DNA of 64,000 bases from Ciceribacter sichuanensis (GTDB lineage Bacteria > Pseudomonadota > Alphaproteobacteria > Rhizobiales > Rhizobiaceae), in the NCBI RefSeq assembly GCF_024055605.1, contig NZ_JAMXLX010000005.1:124001-188000 (forward strand), written 5' to 3'. The position numbers and the translations under genes are program-made. Under the pieces are notes generated by a model. It had not been told where the DNA came from. It saw nothing but the letters and a program-made list of their open reading frames with translations, and did no database searches. The number at the start of each line of letters is the position of its first letter. The stretch's first letter is position 1. This document shows positions 24,303 to 33,140 of this stretch, piece after piece.

Positions 24303-25169
24303 CTATCCTTTGACTGCGCCGGAGGTGAGGCCGGATACGAGGTGTTTCTGCACGATGAAGGTCAGCACGAGGGCCGGGATGATCATCACGACGGCGAGCG
24401 CGCACATGCCGCGCCAGTCGATGGTGAATTCCGCGGTGTAGTCGAGCAGGCCGACGGGCAGGGTCTTGGAGGTGACGGAACGGGTGAGCTGCGAGGCGAG
24501 CGCGAACTCGTTCCACGAGGTGAGGAAGGCGAAGATGCCGGCGGATGCGATGCCGGGGCCGGCAAGGGGGAATTCCACCTGCCAGAAGGCCTGCCAGCGG
24601 GTGCAGCCGTCGATCTGTGCCGCTTCGGCGAGGTCCTTCGGCACCTGACGGAAGAAGCCGTCGATCAGCCAGATGGTGAAGGGCACGTTCAGCGCCACAT
24701 AGGCGAGGATCAGGCCGAAATGGCTGTCGATGATGCCGAGCTTCGAATAGACGAAGAACAGCGGCAGGGAGAGCGCGATGCCGGGCACGGTGCGGGTCAG
24801 CATCAGGCCGAGGAAGATGCCGGACTTGCCCTTGAAGCGGTAGCGGGCAAACGCATAGCCGCCGGCCATGCCGATGGCGAGCGAGATCACGGTCGAAGTG
24901 ACCGAGATGATCAGCGAATTGCGGAAGTATTCGATGACCGGAATGCCGCCCTGGCCGATGCCGGAGAACATGGCGATATAGGCATCGAAGGACAGGTCCT
25001 GCGGGACCCAGACCGGGGGCTTCGCCATGATTTCCACCGTCGGGCGGAAGGAGGCTAGCACAATCCAGAGACCCGGCAGGCAGATGATGGTCATCGCCAC
25101 AAACAGGGTGATCTTGTGGGCAAGCGAAAGCAGCGTGGCCTTGATGCGGTGTTGTGCGTTCTCGTTCAT
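24303..25169 (-). CDS. Sugar ABC transporter permease (MalG-like)
   Basis: 288 residues with six predicted membrane helices and the EAA loop DLAEAAQIDGCTRWQAFW, which contacts the ATPase. The ATG at 25169 (MNENAQHRIK) lies one base beyond the stop of the other permease. The frame is open further upstream but that part overlaps the neighbour. Confidence 0.92.
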   Translation of the reverse strand: MNENAQHRIKATLLSLAHKITLFVAMTIICLPGLWIVLASFRPTVEIMAKPPVWVPQDLSFDAYIAMFSGIGQGGIPVIEYFRNSLIISVTSTVISLAIGMAGGYAFARYRFKGKSGIFLGLMLTRTVPGIALSLPLFFVYSKLGIIDSHFGLILAYVALNVPFTIWLIDGFFRQVPKDLAEAAQIDGCTRWQAFWQVEFPLAGPGIASAGIFAFLTSWNEFALASQLTRSVTSKTLPVGLLDYTAEFTIDWRGMCALAVVMIIPALVLTFIVQKHLVSGLTSGAVKG

Positions 25170-25170
25170 C

Positions 25171-26067
25171 TCACCACTCCGCAGCGATCTGGGTGCGGGC
25201 TGCCGCCAGCTTCCGGTAGAAATAGACGGTGAAGAGGATCGACAGCAGGATGGCGAAATAGGCCATGGCGTTGGCGAGCCCCATTCGGGCGTCGGAATAG
25301 GCGGTGCGGGCGACGAGCGTCCAGAGCAGCTCCGTGCGCTTGGCCGGGCCGCCATCGGTCATGATCTTGACGATATCGTAGGCACGGGCGACGTCCAGCG
25401 AGCGGATCGTCATGGCGATATAGGCAAAGGGCATGATGAAGGGCCAGGTGACGTAGCGGAAGGTCTGGAAGGGCGTGCAGCCATCGACGCGGGCGGCCTC
25501 GATCGGCTCCTTCGGCATGGCGAGCAGTCCGGCGAGGATCAGGATCGCGAAGACCGAGGTGGACGACCAGATTTCTGCGGTCAGGATCGCCCAGAAGGCT
25601 AGCTGTCCGTCGATCAGCCACGGGATCGCCTGATCGGTGAGGCCAAGCGACTGCAGCGCATTGTTGATCAGGCCGATATTGTCGTTGAACATGAACTTGA
25701 ACTGGAAGCCGACGAGGATCGGCGAGAACATCATCGGAAACATCATGATGGTTCTCAGGATGCGCTGGCCCCGCGTTGCCTTTTCGACCAGCATCGCAAG
25801 GCCGAGGCCGATCAGCATTTCGAGGTTGAGCGCCACCGTGAGCAGCAGGACGGTGCGCCCGAAGGCGCTCCAGAACTCCAGATCGGTGAGAATGCGCTCA
25901 TAGTTGCGGAAGCCGACCAGCGTGTAGAGCGATGCCGGCTGGGTGAGCCGGAACGCCGTGAAGCTGGAATACAGCGAAAGCAGAAGAGGGATGATGACGA
26001 CGGCTGCCAGGACGATGAATGCGGGCAGCAGAAGCAGGACGGGTGCCGGTGGTCTCCAGCCTTTCAT
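25171..26067 (-). CDS. Sugar ABC transporter permease (MalF-like)
   Basis: 298 residues, six membrane helices starting with VLLLLPAFIVLAAVVIIP, and the EAA loop EPIEAARVDGCTPFQTFRYV. It pairs with the MalG-like permease. A mosaic repeat separates it from the upstream binding-protein gene. Confidence 0.92.
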   Translation of the reverse strand: MKGWRPPAPVLLLLPAFIVLAAVVIIPLLLSLYSSFTAFRLTQPASLYTLVGFRNYERILTDLEFWSAFGRTVLLLTVALNLEMLIGLGLAMLVEKATRGQRILRTIMMFPMMFSPILVGFQFKFMFNDNIGLINNALQSLGLTDQAIPWLIDGQLAFWAILTAEIWSSTSVFAILILAGLLAMPKEPIEAARVDGCTPFQTFRYVTWPFIMPFAYIAMTIRSLDVARAYDIVKIMTDGGPAKRTELLWTLVARTAYSDARMGLANAMAYFAILLSILFTVYFYRKLAAARTQIAAEW

Positions 26068-26178
26068 GAAATGCCTCTCCTGTATGCTTTAATAAAAGTG
26101 GTCGGGATGCCGGCGCGGCGGAGCCCCGCATCGCGCGTGGTCCCCGCCCTGTTCCGACTGCCTGTTGATTGGGCCTTG

Positions 26179-26325
26179 CCCCTCATCCGCCTGCCGGCAC
26201 CTTCTCCCCGCAAGCGGGGAGAAGGGACTTGCTGCGACCTGTCCGTTCCCTCTCCCCGCTTGCGGGGGTCCGAAGGACGGGTCGAGACACGCGGCTCGAC
26301 CCGGGTTGGGTCAGGGTGAGGGGCA
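26179..26325. repeat. Rhizobium-type intergenic mosaic element (RIME-like)
   Basis: It starts CCCCTCATCC and contains the palindromes CTTCTCCCCGC-AA-GCGGGGAGAAG (26201-26224) and CCCTCTCCCCGCTTGCGGGG (26250-26269), then a hairpin GGGTCGAG / CTCGACCC (26279-26302), and ends TCAGGGTGAGGGG. The same modules recur at 63155-63487. It lies between the binding-protein and permease genes, where hairpins could protect upstream mRNA and lower permease expression. Confidence 0.8.
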
Positions 26326-26347
26326 GATTTTCTTGTCGTAAACGCGC

Positions 26348-27664
26348 TTACAGCGCGCCGGCGTCTTCGAGAATCTCGGTTGCCTTCTTCGCGGCTGCGT
26401 CGAGGGCGTCCTTGGAGGACTTGTCGCCGAGGATGGCGGCCTGCAGTTCCGGATAGACGGCGTTGGAGATTTCAATCCACGACGGCGTCTGCGGAACGGC
26501 AAAGGCATGCTTGGCCGCTTCCTGGAAGGCGGTCAGGACTTCCTTCTTGTAAGGATCGTTCTCGGCCTGCTTGATATCCCAATCCCAGACGGCGGTGCGG
26601 GTCGGCAGCGGACCTGCGGCAGCCTCGAGCTTCTGGCTGTCCTCATTGGTGAGGAACCAGACGAGCGAAGCGGCGGCTTCCTTGTTGGCGCAGCTCTCGG
26701 TGACCGAGAAGCCATGGTGGCCGGACCAGCCGGTGCGCTTGCCAGAAGAGCCGGCAGGCTGAACCTTTACACCGACATTGCCGGCAACCTTGGAAGACTT
26801 GGGATCGTTGAAGAATGTCGCCCAGCCAGGCCAGTCGAGGTTGACCGCGATGGTGCCGGAGGCGAAGCCCTGGCCGAGGTCATCCCAGAGATAGTTGGTG
26901 GTGCCGGCCGGAACAGCCTTGGCCTTGTAGAGATTGACGAACCAGTCGAGCGCGCGAACGCCGGCCTCGGAATTGAAGGCGGGCTTGCCGTCCTTGTCGA
27001 GATATTCGCCGCCTTCAGCCACCAGCATTTCGAAGAAACGGCCGTTGATGGCCTCTTCCTTGCCGGCAAACTGGGTGCCGTAGAAATCCGGCGGGCTTGC
27101 GAAGAAGGTCGCCTGATCGGTGACCTGCTGCCAGGTATCCGGCGGCGCGAGGTCGTAGCCGTATTTTTCCTTGAAGGCCTTCTTCTTCGCTTCGTCCTGA
27201 TAGAGGCTCTTCTGGTAGTAAAGCGCCGAGACGTCGAACTGGGCGCGCGGCAACATGACCAGCTTGCCATCGAGGGTCGAGGCCTTGATATTCGCCGGAA
27301 CGAAAGCGTCGATCTCTTCCTTGGGCAGGAGTGCGGAGAGATCGGTGTAGATATCTGGATACTGGGGAGCGAAGGAGGAGTGGTTCGAACCCACGCACCA
27401 GGAAATGTTTCCGGTGGCGATGTCCGACTTAATCTCCTTGTCGAGCTCAAAATGGTTTTTCTTGGAAATGACGTTGACCTTGGCGCCCGTCGCCTTCTCC
27501 CATTCGGCAATGCGGGCATAAAGGGCTTCGTACTGCTGACCGCCGATCAGCTTGGCATCAATGGTGACGCCGTCGAACTTGCCGGGCAGGTCGGCTGCGA
27601 AGACTGCGCCCGCCCACGCGCATAAAATTGCGCCGGCTGCAACGCCGGTCAAAAATTTTGACAT
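26348..27664 (-). CDS. Sugar ABC transporter substrate-binding protein
   Basis: 438 residues. A signal peptide (MSKFLTGVAAGAILCAWAG, cleaved after about AVFA) precedes a family 1 solute-binding fold with WCVGSNHSSFAPQYPDIY and RTGWSGHHGFSVT. It is periplasmic and delivers the sugar to the permeases. The ATG at 27664 has GGAGGA four bases upstream. It is the first gene of the operon, behind a promoter divergent from the IclR gene. Confidence 0.92.
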   Translation of the reverse strand: MSKFLTGVAAGAILCAWAGAVFAADLPGKFDGVTIDAKLIGGQQYEALYARIAEWEKATGAKVNVISKKNHFELDKEIKSDIATGNISWCVGSNHSSFAPQYPDIYTDLSALLPKEEIDAFVPANIKASTLDGKLVMLPRAQFDVSALYYQKSLYQDEAKKKAFKEKYGYDLAPPDTWQQVTDQATFFASPPDFYGTQFAGKEEAINGRFFEMLVAEGGEYLDKDGKPAFNSEAGVRALDWFVNLYKAKAVPAGTTNYLWDDLGQGFASGTIAVNLDWPGWATFFNDPKSSKVAGNVGVKVQPAGSSGKRTGWSGHHGFSVTESCANKEAAASLVWFLTNEDSQKLEAAAGPLPTRTAVWDWDIKQAENDPYKKEVLTAFQEAAKHAFAVPQTPSWIEISNAVYPELQAAILGDKSSKDALDAAAKKATEILEDAGAL

Positions 27665-27718
27665 TTTCTCCTCCCAATTGGCTTTCGCCTCAGCCCTCAC
27701 CCATGAGAGCTTCATTCA

Positions 27719-27748
27719 TATACAAACCATTTATTTATCTGACGTCAA
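27719..27748 (-). promoter_or_regulatory. Candidate sigma-70 promoter of the sugar operon
   Basis: Minus strand TTGACG (27748-27743), 18 bases, TGTATA (27724-27719), 55 bp before the binding-protein start. The match is reasonable for an alphaproteobacterial housekeeping promoter. The -10 overlaps one arm of an inverted repeat TTCATATAC (27715-27723) / GTATATGAA (27779-27787). Confidence 0.45.
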
Positions 27749-27782
27749 GCCGAAAGTATTGCGGGGCCGTATTTCTGCGTAT

Positions 27783-27800
27783 ATGAAATAGTCTATTCAT
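27783..27800. promoter_or_regulatory. Candidate IclR operator
   Basis: ATGAA-N8-TTCAT (27783-27787 with 27796-27800), an imperfect 18-bp palindrome ending 10 bp before the IclR start. It is similar in outline to TGAAA/TTTCA operators of IclR-family sugar-acid regulators. It overlaps the right arm of the wider TTCATATAC/GTATATGAA repeat. Confidence 0.4.
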
Positions 27801-27810
27801 TGGGGAGTGC

Positions 27811-28602
27811 GTGGTGACAGAAGACGACAACGACCGCTATCGCGCGCCGGCGCTGGACAAGGGACTGGATATTCTCGAGCTTCTGGCCGCCGTCGACGGC
27901 GGGCTGACGCAGGCCGAAATCGCCAAGCGCCTTGATCGTAGCCCGAACGAATTCTACCGAATGCTAGACCGGCTGGTGAAGCGTGGTTACGTGACCCGCA
28001 TCGACGGTGACCGCTTCGCGTTGACACTGAAGCTTTTCGGGCTGGCCCAGCTTCACGCGCCCGTGCGCCGGCTTGTTTCCTTCGCCGTTCCGCTGATGCG
28101 CGAGCTTGCCGAGGCGTCCCGCCAGGCGAACCAGCTCGTCGTCTTCGATCGGGGCTATCCGGTGGTCATCGCCCAGCAGGAAGCGCCTGGTTACTGGGGT
28201 ATTTCCATCCGTGTCGGCTCGCGGATCAGCCTGTTCGATACGGGCTCCGGTCATGTGCTGCTCGCCTTCCACACGAAGGAGGAGCGCGAAATGATGATCG
28301 CCGAAAATCTCGGCAGCAGCGGCGACCACAACAAGGTCACGCCGGAATTCCTGTCGCGGCTCGACCAGATCCGCGCGCGTGGTTACGAGATGATGCCGAG
28401 CGCGCAGACGGCTGGCGTCATCAACCTGTCGGCGCCCGTTCTGGGGGCAGATGGAAAGGTGATCGCATCGTTGACGGTGCCCTACATCACGCTGATCAAT
28501 ACGCCCGGCGCGCCGGATATCACCAACAGCATTCAGCTGCTGCTGGAAACCACCCGCAAGCTCTCGGAAATGACCGGCTCCGGCTTCAAGGCCGAAGGTT
28601 AA
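27811..28602 (+). CDS. IclR family transcriptional regulator of the sugar operon
   Basis: 263 residues. The N-terminal winged helix-turn-helix (about 15-75) has LTQAEIAKRLDRSPNEFYRMLDRL (in two parts around RLD), and an effector domain spans about 90-255. The start is GTG, with GGGGAG immediately upstream; a second GTG one codon later is equivalent. It is divergent from the sugar ABC operon and followed by the lactonase gene, so it likely senses a pathway intermediate such as a keto-deoxy sugar acid. Confidence 0.88.
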   Translation: MVTEDDNDRYRAPALDKGLDILELLAAVDGGLTQAEIAKRLDRSPNEFYRMLDRLVKRGYVTRIDGDRFALTLKLFGLAQLHAPVRRLVSFAVPLMRELAEASRQANQLVVFDRGYPVVIAQQEAPGYWGISIRVGSRISLFDTGSGHVLLAFHTKEEREMMIAENLGSSGDHNKVTPEFLSRLDQIRARGYEMMPSAQTAGVINLSAPVLGADGKVIASLTVPYITLINTPGAPDITNSIQLLLETTRKLSEMTGSGFKAEG

Positions 28603-28610
28603 GACCTCAA

Positions 28611-28628
28611 AAATTCGTATTTGAATAG
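28611..28628. promoter_or_regulatory. AAATTC-N6-GAATAG motif upstream of the lactonase gene
   Basis: AAATTC, GTATTT, GAATAG at 28611-28628, 50 bp before the lactonase start. Sixteen of 17 bases (AAAATTCnTATTTGAAT) are identical to a motif at 32331-32347 upstream of the CoA-transferase gene. A shared regulator is suspected. Confidence 0.4.
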
Positions 28629-28677
28629 CTGATTTTTCTGTGGCAGGTTTTCGCGTGAATTCGAGGAGGAGACCCGA

Positions 28678-29523
28678 ATGATCGTCGATACCCATCTGCA
28701 CCTGATCTACAGGGGACAGCTTTCCTATCCGTGGCTCGCCGGTGTGCCGCCGCTCAATGCGGATTTCACCTACGATACCTACCTGCAGGAGGCGCGTCGT
28801 CTCGGGATTTCCGCGACCCTGCACATGGAAGTCGATGTGGCGGAGGCCGATATCGAGGCGGAAACGGCGATGATCGAGCGCCTCGCCGTCCCTGGGGCCG
28901 CCACCGACGGAAGCCAGCTTGCCGGTGCAATTGCCGCCTGCCGGCCCGAATCAACGGATTTTCCGGCTTATCTCGAGCGGGTGCTCGGTAACCGTTTCGT
29001 GCGGGGCTTCCGTCGTGTGCTGCATGTGATGCCGGACGATTTCTCCGAAGGCGCGCTGTTTCGCGAAAACATCCGGCGTCTCGCCGGCACCGGTCTGGTC
29101 TTCGATATCTGCGTTTTGCCGCATCAGTTGAAAAAGGCCGCGGCGCTTGCCGATCTCGCCCCGGATGTCTCCTTTGTTCTCGACCATTGCGGAATACCGG
29201 ATATCAAGAGCGGCGGTTTCGAGGTGTGGAAGGGGCCTATCGCAGAACTCGCACGTCGCCCGAATGTCACCGTCAAGCTTTCCGGTCTGCCGGCCTATGG
29301 AACAGAGAGCTGGACGCTGGAAGACCTGAAGCCCTACTTCGCCCATGTGGCCGAAAACTTCGGCTTCGACCGTATGGTCTGGGGCAGCGACTGGCCCGTC
29401 TGTACGCTGGGCGGCGGGCTTTCGACCTGGGTGGGCGCGACCCACGCCCTGCTTTCCGGCGTCAGCCTCGAGGAGAAGGCGCAGGTTCTCTCGGGAAATG
29501 CCCGCGCGCTCTGGAAGATCTGA
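28678..29523 (+). CDS. TIM-barrel amidohydrolase-2 family lactonase, probable L-fucono-1,5-lactonase
   Basis: 281 residues. Metal ligands are visible at DTHLHL (start), the His in LDHCGIPD and the Asp in GSDWPVCTLGG, the pattern of the COG3618 lactonases. It hydrolyses the sugar lactone to the aldonate feeding FucD. GAGGAGGAGA precedes the ATG. It stands 75 bp downstream of iclR, outside the main operon but clearly in the same pathway. Confidence 0.87.
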   Translation: MIVDTHLHLIYRGQLSYPWLAGVPPLNADFTYDTYLQEARRLGISATLHMEVDVAEADIEAETAMIERLAVPGAATDGSQLAGAIAACRPESTDFPAYLERVLGNRFVRGFRRVLHVMPDDFSEGALFRENIRRLAGTGLVFDICVLPHQLKKAAALADLAPDVSFVLDHCGIPDIKSGGFEVWKGPIAELARRPNVTVKLSGLPAYGTESWTLEDLKPYFAHVAENFGFDRMVWGSDWPVCTLGGGLSTWVGATHALLSGVSLEEKAQVLSGNARALWKI

Positions 29524-29556
29524 CCTTATCCGGCCGAAATCCGCCCCCAAATCGGC

Positions 29557-29907
29557 TCAGGCGGCGCGAGGGGCAAACAGGATGACAGCGGCACCGGCAA
29601 GTGCCAGCAGCGAGCCGGTGACGTCCCAGCGATCCGGCATCTGCCCTTCGACCAGCCAAAGCCATACCAGCGAGGCGAGGATGTAGACACCGCCATAGGC
29701 GGCATAGGCGCGGCCGGCGGCTTCGCTCGGCACGAGCGTCAGCAGCGAGGCAAAGGCAATGAGAAGGGCTGCGCCCGGCGCCAGCCAGAGGATGGATTTC
29801 GAAAGTTTCAGCCAGGCCCAGAAGGCAAAGCAGCCGGCGATTTCGCAGAAGGCGGTAGCGGCATAAATGGCGCCGGTGGAAAATATGGGATGCATCAATG
29901 TCACCAT
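29557..29907 (-). CDS. ynfA: YnfA/UPF0060 family small multidrug-like membrane protein
   Basis: 112-116 residues with four membrane helices: [49 protein letters not shown] and [27 protein letters not shown] is the family signature. It is related to the drug/metabolite transporter superfamily; its physiological role is not settled. ATGs at 29907 and 29895 are both possible, and both lie in one arm of a 16-bp hairpin (29895-29935). Confidence 0.87.
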   Translation of the reverse strand: MVTLMHPIFSTGAIYAATAFCEIAGCFAFWAWLKLSKSILWLAPGAALLIAFASLLTLVPSEAAGRAYAAYGGVYILASLVWLWLVEGQMPDRWDVTGSLLALAGAAVILFAPRAA

Positions 29908-29935
29908 GAAACGAACCCGTTCATGGTGGCATTGA
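29895..29935 (-). promoter_or_regulatory. Hairpin enclosing the ynfA start codons
   Basis: The arms TCAATGTCACCATGAA (29895-29910) and TTCATGGTGGCATTGA (29920-29935) pair over 16 positions with one wobble and a 9-base loop. On the minus-strand transcript both candidate ynfA start codons fall in the 3' arm. It also follows the end of the binding-protein-like gene by 31 bp, so it may terminate that operon or mask ynfA translation. Confidence 0.5.
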
Positions 29936-29966
29936 TGGAGTTGGTGATCCAGAGCGCGGCTGCGGG

Positions 29967-31103
29967 CTATCCCCGGAAACTCTTCACGAAGCCGTCATTC
30001 AGTTGGGTAATCGCCGTGCCGATGGAAATCGCGCCGGTGACGGCATTGTTGACGATATGGGACGCTTCTTCCTGGAACGCCATGTAACCGTCATGCCGTG
30101 GCCGGAGCCAAGCGCCTTCCAGCGTGCGGCAGGTGGCGCGGTAGAAGTCGAGCGTGGCGGCATTCGCGCCATCGTCTTCCCATCCGTCGGCATGGCCGGG
30201 CTGGCCTCCCGAGCGCCAGTAGCTGTCAGCCTGCACCGGGCCTCCGGCGATCCAGTAGGCGAAATCGATCGCCGCCTGCCGGTTCTGAGAGAAGGCCGAA
30301 ACCGCGATGCCGGTACCGCCCAGTGCCGACCCCTTGTAATCACTGTTCCCAACTAGCGGCATGTCTGCAAAGGCGATGCGGGCAGGGCGGAAACCATCCA
30401 GCGAATAGCTGACATAGCCGTAGATGAGAGGGGAGACGGCAACGGGTGAACCTGTGTCGCCCATGGTGTCGAGGACCGCGATGGGGTCCATTGTCAGGCA
30501 TGCCGGATCGATCAGGCTCGCCAGTTCACGGATCATTTGCAGCGCGTTGCTGCCGGCCTCATGGTCTGCAAAGGGCGCGTCCCTGTCGACGGAGCAGGGG
30601 CGTCCAAGCTGGCCGCAAAGGGTGACGAAGCTCATTAGCGAATGGGGCGGGCGAAGGGGCAGGAGCACGGCGCCCCGGCGGGCCAGATGCAGCACGTCTT
30701 CCCATTTGGTTGGTGGGGCCTCCAGCCGGTCGGGCCGCCACGCAAGCACCTGCGTTGCAGCGTCGATGGGGAAGGCCCATTGATGGCCCTGCCAGTTGTA
30801 ACTGGGGAAGGATGCGCCGACGGTGCCTGCCGCCAGCGCTTCGAATTCCGCCTGTCGCTCGGGTTGTTCCAGCGGGGCGAGGCAGTTTTCCGCTGTGATC
30901 TGCCCGACATGGGGGTGATCGATGACGATCAGGTCGTAGCTGCGGGCGAGTTCCTCGACAGGAAAGCTCTCGAAGTCCTGCAGGGAGCGCTTGTCCCACT
31001 CGACCGCCACGCCGGACTTCTCCAGCCAGTCGGCAGAGCAGGCCACCATCGGGTCGTAGCCGCGGGGATGGCTCCAGGTCATGCCTTTCAGGGTGATGGC
31101 CAT
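29967..31103 (-). CDS. Solute-binding-protein-fold protein without signal peptide
   Basis: 378 residues of the extracellular family 1 fold ([17 protein letters not shown] at the very N-terminus; [32 protein letters not shown]). The first beta strand begins at residue 2, leaving no room for a signal peptide, and the start is fixed by a TAATG overlap with the CoA-transferase stop. It is therefore cytosolic. No permease or ATPase gene is adjacent. It may bind a metabolite handled by the CoA-transferase, or be an enzyme or sensor derived from a transporter protein. Confidence 0.82.
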   Translation of the reverse strand: MAITLKGMTWSHPRGYDPMVACSADWLEKSGVAVEWDKRSLQDFESFPVEELARSYDLIVIDHPHVGQITAENCLAPLEQPERQAEFEALAAGTVGASFPSYNWQGHQWAFPIDAATQVLAWRPDRLEAPPTKWEDVLHLARRGAVLLPLRPPHSLMSFVTLCGQLGRPCSVDRDAPFADHEAGSNALQMIRELASLIDPACLTMDPIAVLDTMGDTGSPVAVSPLIYGYVSYSLDGFRPARIAFADMPLVGNSDYKGSALGGTGIAVSAFSQNRQAAIDFAYWIAGGPVQADSYWRSGGQPGHADGWEDDGANAATLDFYRATCRTLEGAWLRPRHDGYMAFQEEASHIVNNAVTGAISIGTAITQLNDGFVKSFRG

Positions 31104-32260
31104 TACGCGAACTCCGCCCTGATCTTTGCCGTGTGTTCTCCGACCAGCGGGGCCGCGCGGCCACCATAGGGCCGCTTGCCATCGACACGAACGGGGCAGC
31201 GGGTGGTGCCGATCGCGACATCATCCTCACGCGTGACCGTCTGCAGCATGTCGAGCAGGCGGAAGCCTTCGCTCTCCAGAAGTTCCGGCCATTCCATGAC
31301 CTTAGAGCACCAGATATCGGCAGGCTCCAAAATGGCGAGCCAGTGTTCCACGGTTTCGGTCGCGATGCGGTCGGCGATGATCTTCTTGATCTCGTCGCGG
31401 CGGGTGAACCACGATTTCGGATCGTCGCGGAAGGTGGCCAGAGCCTCGATGCCGAGAAGATCCTGCAGGCGGCCGATCGGGGTCATGGCAATGGCGAGAT
31501 AGCCGTCTTTCGCCGGATAGACGCCGTATGGTGCGGAGAGATAGGCATTGGCGTTGCGGAAGGAGGCGCGCTTCGGAAGCCTCCGGCCGTCGTTCAGATG
31601 GGTGGTCAGAAGCTCGAACTGCAGGTCGACGAGGCTTTCCAGCAGGCTTGTCTGCACATGCGCGCCCTTGCCCGAGACGCCCCGGCGCACGAGAGCGGCG
31701 AGGATGGCCTGGCAGGTATTGGCGCCGGCCAGCATGTCGGCGATGGAGAGGCCAAGCGGCACTGGTCCCTGGTTCTCGTCGCCGTTCAACCACATCACAC
31801 CGGAACGGGCCTGCGCCAGAAGGTCCTGACCGGGGCGCATGACCCACGGTCCCTCTTCGCCATAGCCGCTGATCGAGGCGTAGACGATCTTCGGATTGAT
31901 GGCTTTCACAGCTTCATAGTCTAGCCCGAGGCGCTCGATCACGCCGGGACGGAAATTCTGGATCATCACGTCCGCGCGGGCGAGCAGCTTGCGCAGGAAG
32001 GCGAGATCGTCCGGGTTCTTCAGGTCGATACCGAGGCTTTCCTTGCCGCGGTTGATGGCATGAAACAGCGTGGAGTCGCCGCCTACCTCGGTGTCCGAGA
32101 GATAGAGGCGGCGGGAAAGATCGCCGCCGTCAGGCCGTTCGATCTTGATGACGCGCGCGCCGAGGTCGAGCAGGCGGAGCGAGCAGTAAGGCCCCGACAG
32201 GAACTGGCTCATATCGATCACGGTCAGCCCCGCAAGCAGCGGGCCCGCTTCATCCTGCAT
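31103..32260 (-). CDS. CaiB/BaiF (class III) CoA-transferase
   Basis: 385 residues from the ATG at 32260, which has GGGAGGAG upstream. Class III features: LSGPYCSLRLLDLGARVIKIE, NRGKESLGIDLKNP, and catalytic Asp in MRPGQDLLAQARSG. It moves CoA from a thioester donor to a carboxylic acid. It forms a two-gene operon with the signal-less binding-protein gene. The acid is unknown; a carnitine-like or aromatic acid is typical of the family. A 210-bp AT-rich leader separates it from tetR and carries the AAATTC-N6-GAATTT motif. Confidence 0.88.
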   Translation of the reverse strand: MQDEAGPLLAGLTVIDMSQFLSGPYCSLRLLDLGARVIKIERPDGGDLSRRLYLSDTEVGGDSTLFHAINRGKESLGIDLKNPDDLAFLRKLLARADVMIQNFRPGVIERLGLDYEAVKAINPKIVYASISGYGEEGPWVMRPGQDLLAQARSGVMWLNGDENQGPVPLGLSIADMLAGANTCQAILAALVRRGVSGKGAHVQTSLLESLVDLQFELLTTHLNDGRRLPKRASFRNANAYLSAPYGVYPAKDGYLAIAMTPIGRLQDLLGIEALATFRDDPKSWFTRRDEIKKIIADRIATETVEHWLAILEPADIWCSKVMEWPELLESEGFRLLDMLQTVTREDDVAIGTTRCPVRVDGKRPYGGRAAPLVGEHTAKIRAEFA

Positions 32261-32331
32261 GTCAATCTCCTCCCAAGATGCCGGCCGGAACGCCGACGGC
32301 AGATGCTGGAATGGCGAGCTTGCATTCGCCA

Positions 32332-32349
32332 AAATTCTTATTTGAATTT
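32332..32349. promoter_or_regulatory. AAATTC-N6-GAATTT palindrome upstream of the CoA-transferase gene
   Basis: AAATTC, TTATTT, GAATTT: an exact 6-bp inverted repeat with 6-base spacer, 72 bp before the CoA-transferase start. It shares 16 of 17 bases with the motif at 28610-28626. The rest of the 32261-32470 gap holds no gene. Confidence 0.45.
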
Positions 32350-32470
32350 ATCTTTCACATATGGGTATTTCTTGCAAGCCTGATTTTCCGCAATCCATTA
32401 TCGGCGCGTGCGGAAGCATACCCCCGGCTGTTACGCCGAGGGCATGTTCGAAATGAAGGTGTCTTGAGGG

Positions 32471-33133
32471 TCAGGTTGCTGACTGGGCGATCAGCTTTTT
32501 CAGATAGGCCTGGGTGGTGAAGATCAGCGCTTCGACGCTTTCCGAGGCAACGGCTGTGTCACCGAGCGCGAAGTTCTGCAGGATCAGTCCGTCGATGCCG
32601 ATCAGCATGAAGCGGGTGACGGCGTTGGCGATGCGGGTCCGTTCAGGCTCGGGGATGTCGCTGTCGCGGAACACGAACTGACTGTAGAAATCGATGTAGG
32701 TGTTGTACTGCTTGGCCGCCAGCCATTCCGAGCCCTTGGTGCGCAGGGCATAGATCGTCAGTTCGATCTGGGAAATTTCGCGATTGGGGTTCTCGCCGAT
32801 ATAGCGCCAGATCAGCCGGATGAGCTGGGCGATGCGGTCGTCCATGTCGGCGCTGTTCACCGAACTGGTGTAGCGCATGCTCATGTCGGTGACCAAGTCT
32901 TCAAGGACTGCCAGCATCAGGCTTTCCTTGCTGTCGAAATAATAGTGCAGCGTGGCGAGTTGCACGCCGGCGCGCGCGGCGATCTTGCGGGTGGTCAGCG
33001 ATTCCATGCCTTCGCTTTCCACCGCCTCGATCGCGCCCCTGATGATGCGTGCGCGGGTTTCTATCCCCTTCTTCGTCGCTCCGGGGCTCCTTGCCGCGGG
33101 AGCTCCGGCCGATTGTCTGCTGTCTTCGTTCAT
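32471..33133 (-). CDS. TetR family transcriptional regulator (BetI-like)
   Basis: 220 residues from the ATG at 33133. The N-terminal helix-turn-helix (about 30-70) has LTTRKIAARAGVQLATLHYYF and DSKESLM; the C-terminal ligand domain is all-helical. It is the last gene of the transporter-amidohydrolase operon, 7 bp after the YtcJ-like gene, and probably represses that operon. An ATG at 33169 would overlap the upstream gene. Confidence 0.88.
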   Translation of the reverse strand: MNEDSRQSAGAPAARSPGATKKGIETRARIIRGAIEAVESEGMESLTTRKIAARAGVQLATLHYYFDSKESLMLAVLEDLVTDMSMRYTSSVNSADMDDRIAQLIRLIWRYIGENPNREISQIELTIYALRTKGSEWLAAKQYNTYIDFYSQFVFRDSDIPEPERTRIANAVTRFMLIGIDGLILQNFALGDTAVASESVEALIFTTQAYLKKLIAQSAT

Positions 33134-33140
33134 GTCCTCG

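Noticed and set aside
23847..25058. 403-codon plus-strand frame over the sugar ATPase and permease genes
   Set aside because: It is antisense to clear ABC transporter genes and made of His/Asp/Gly/Glu-rich shadow sequence with no domain.
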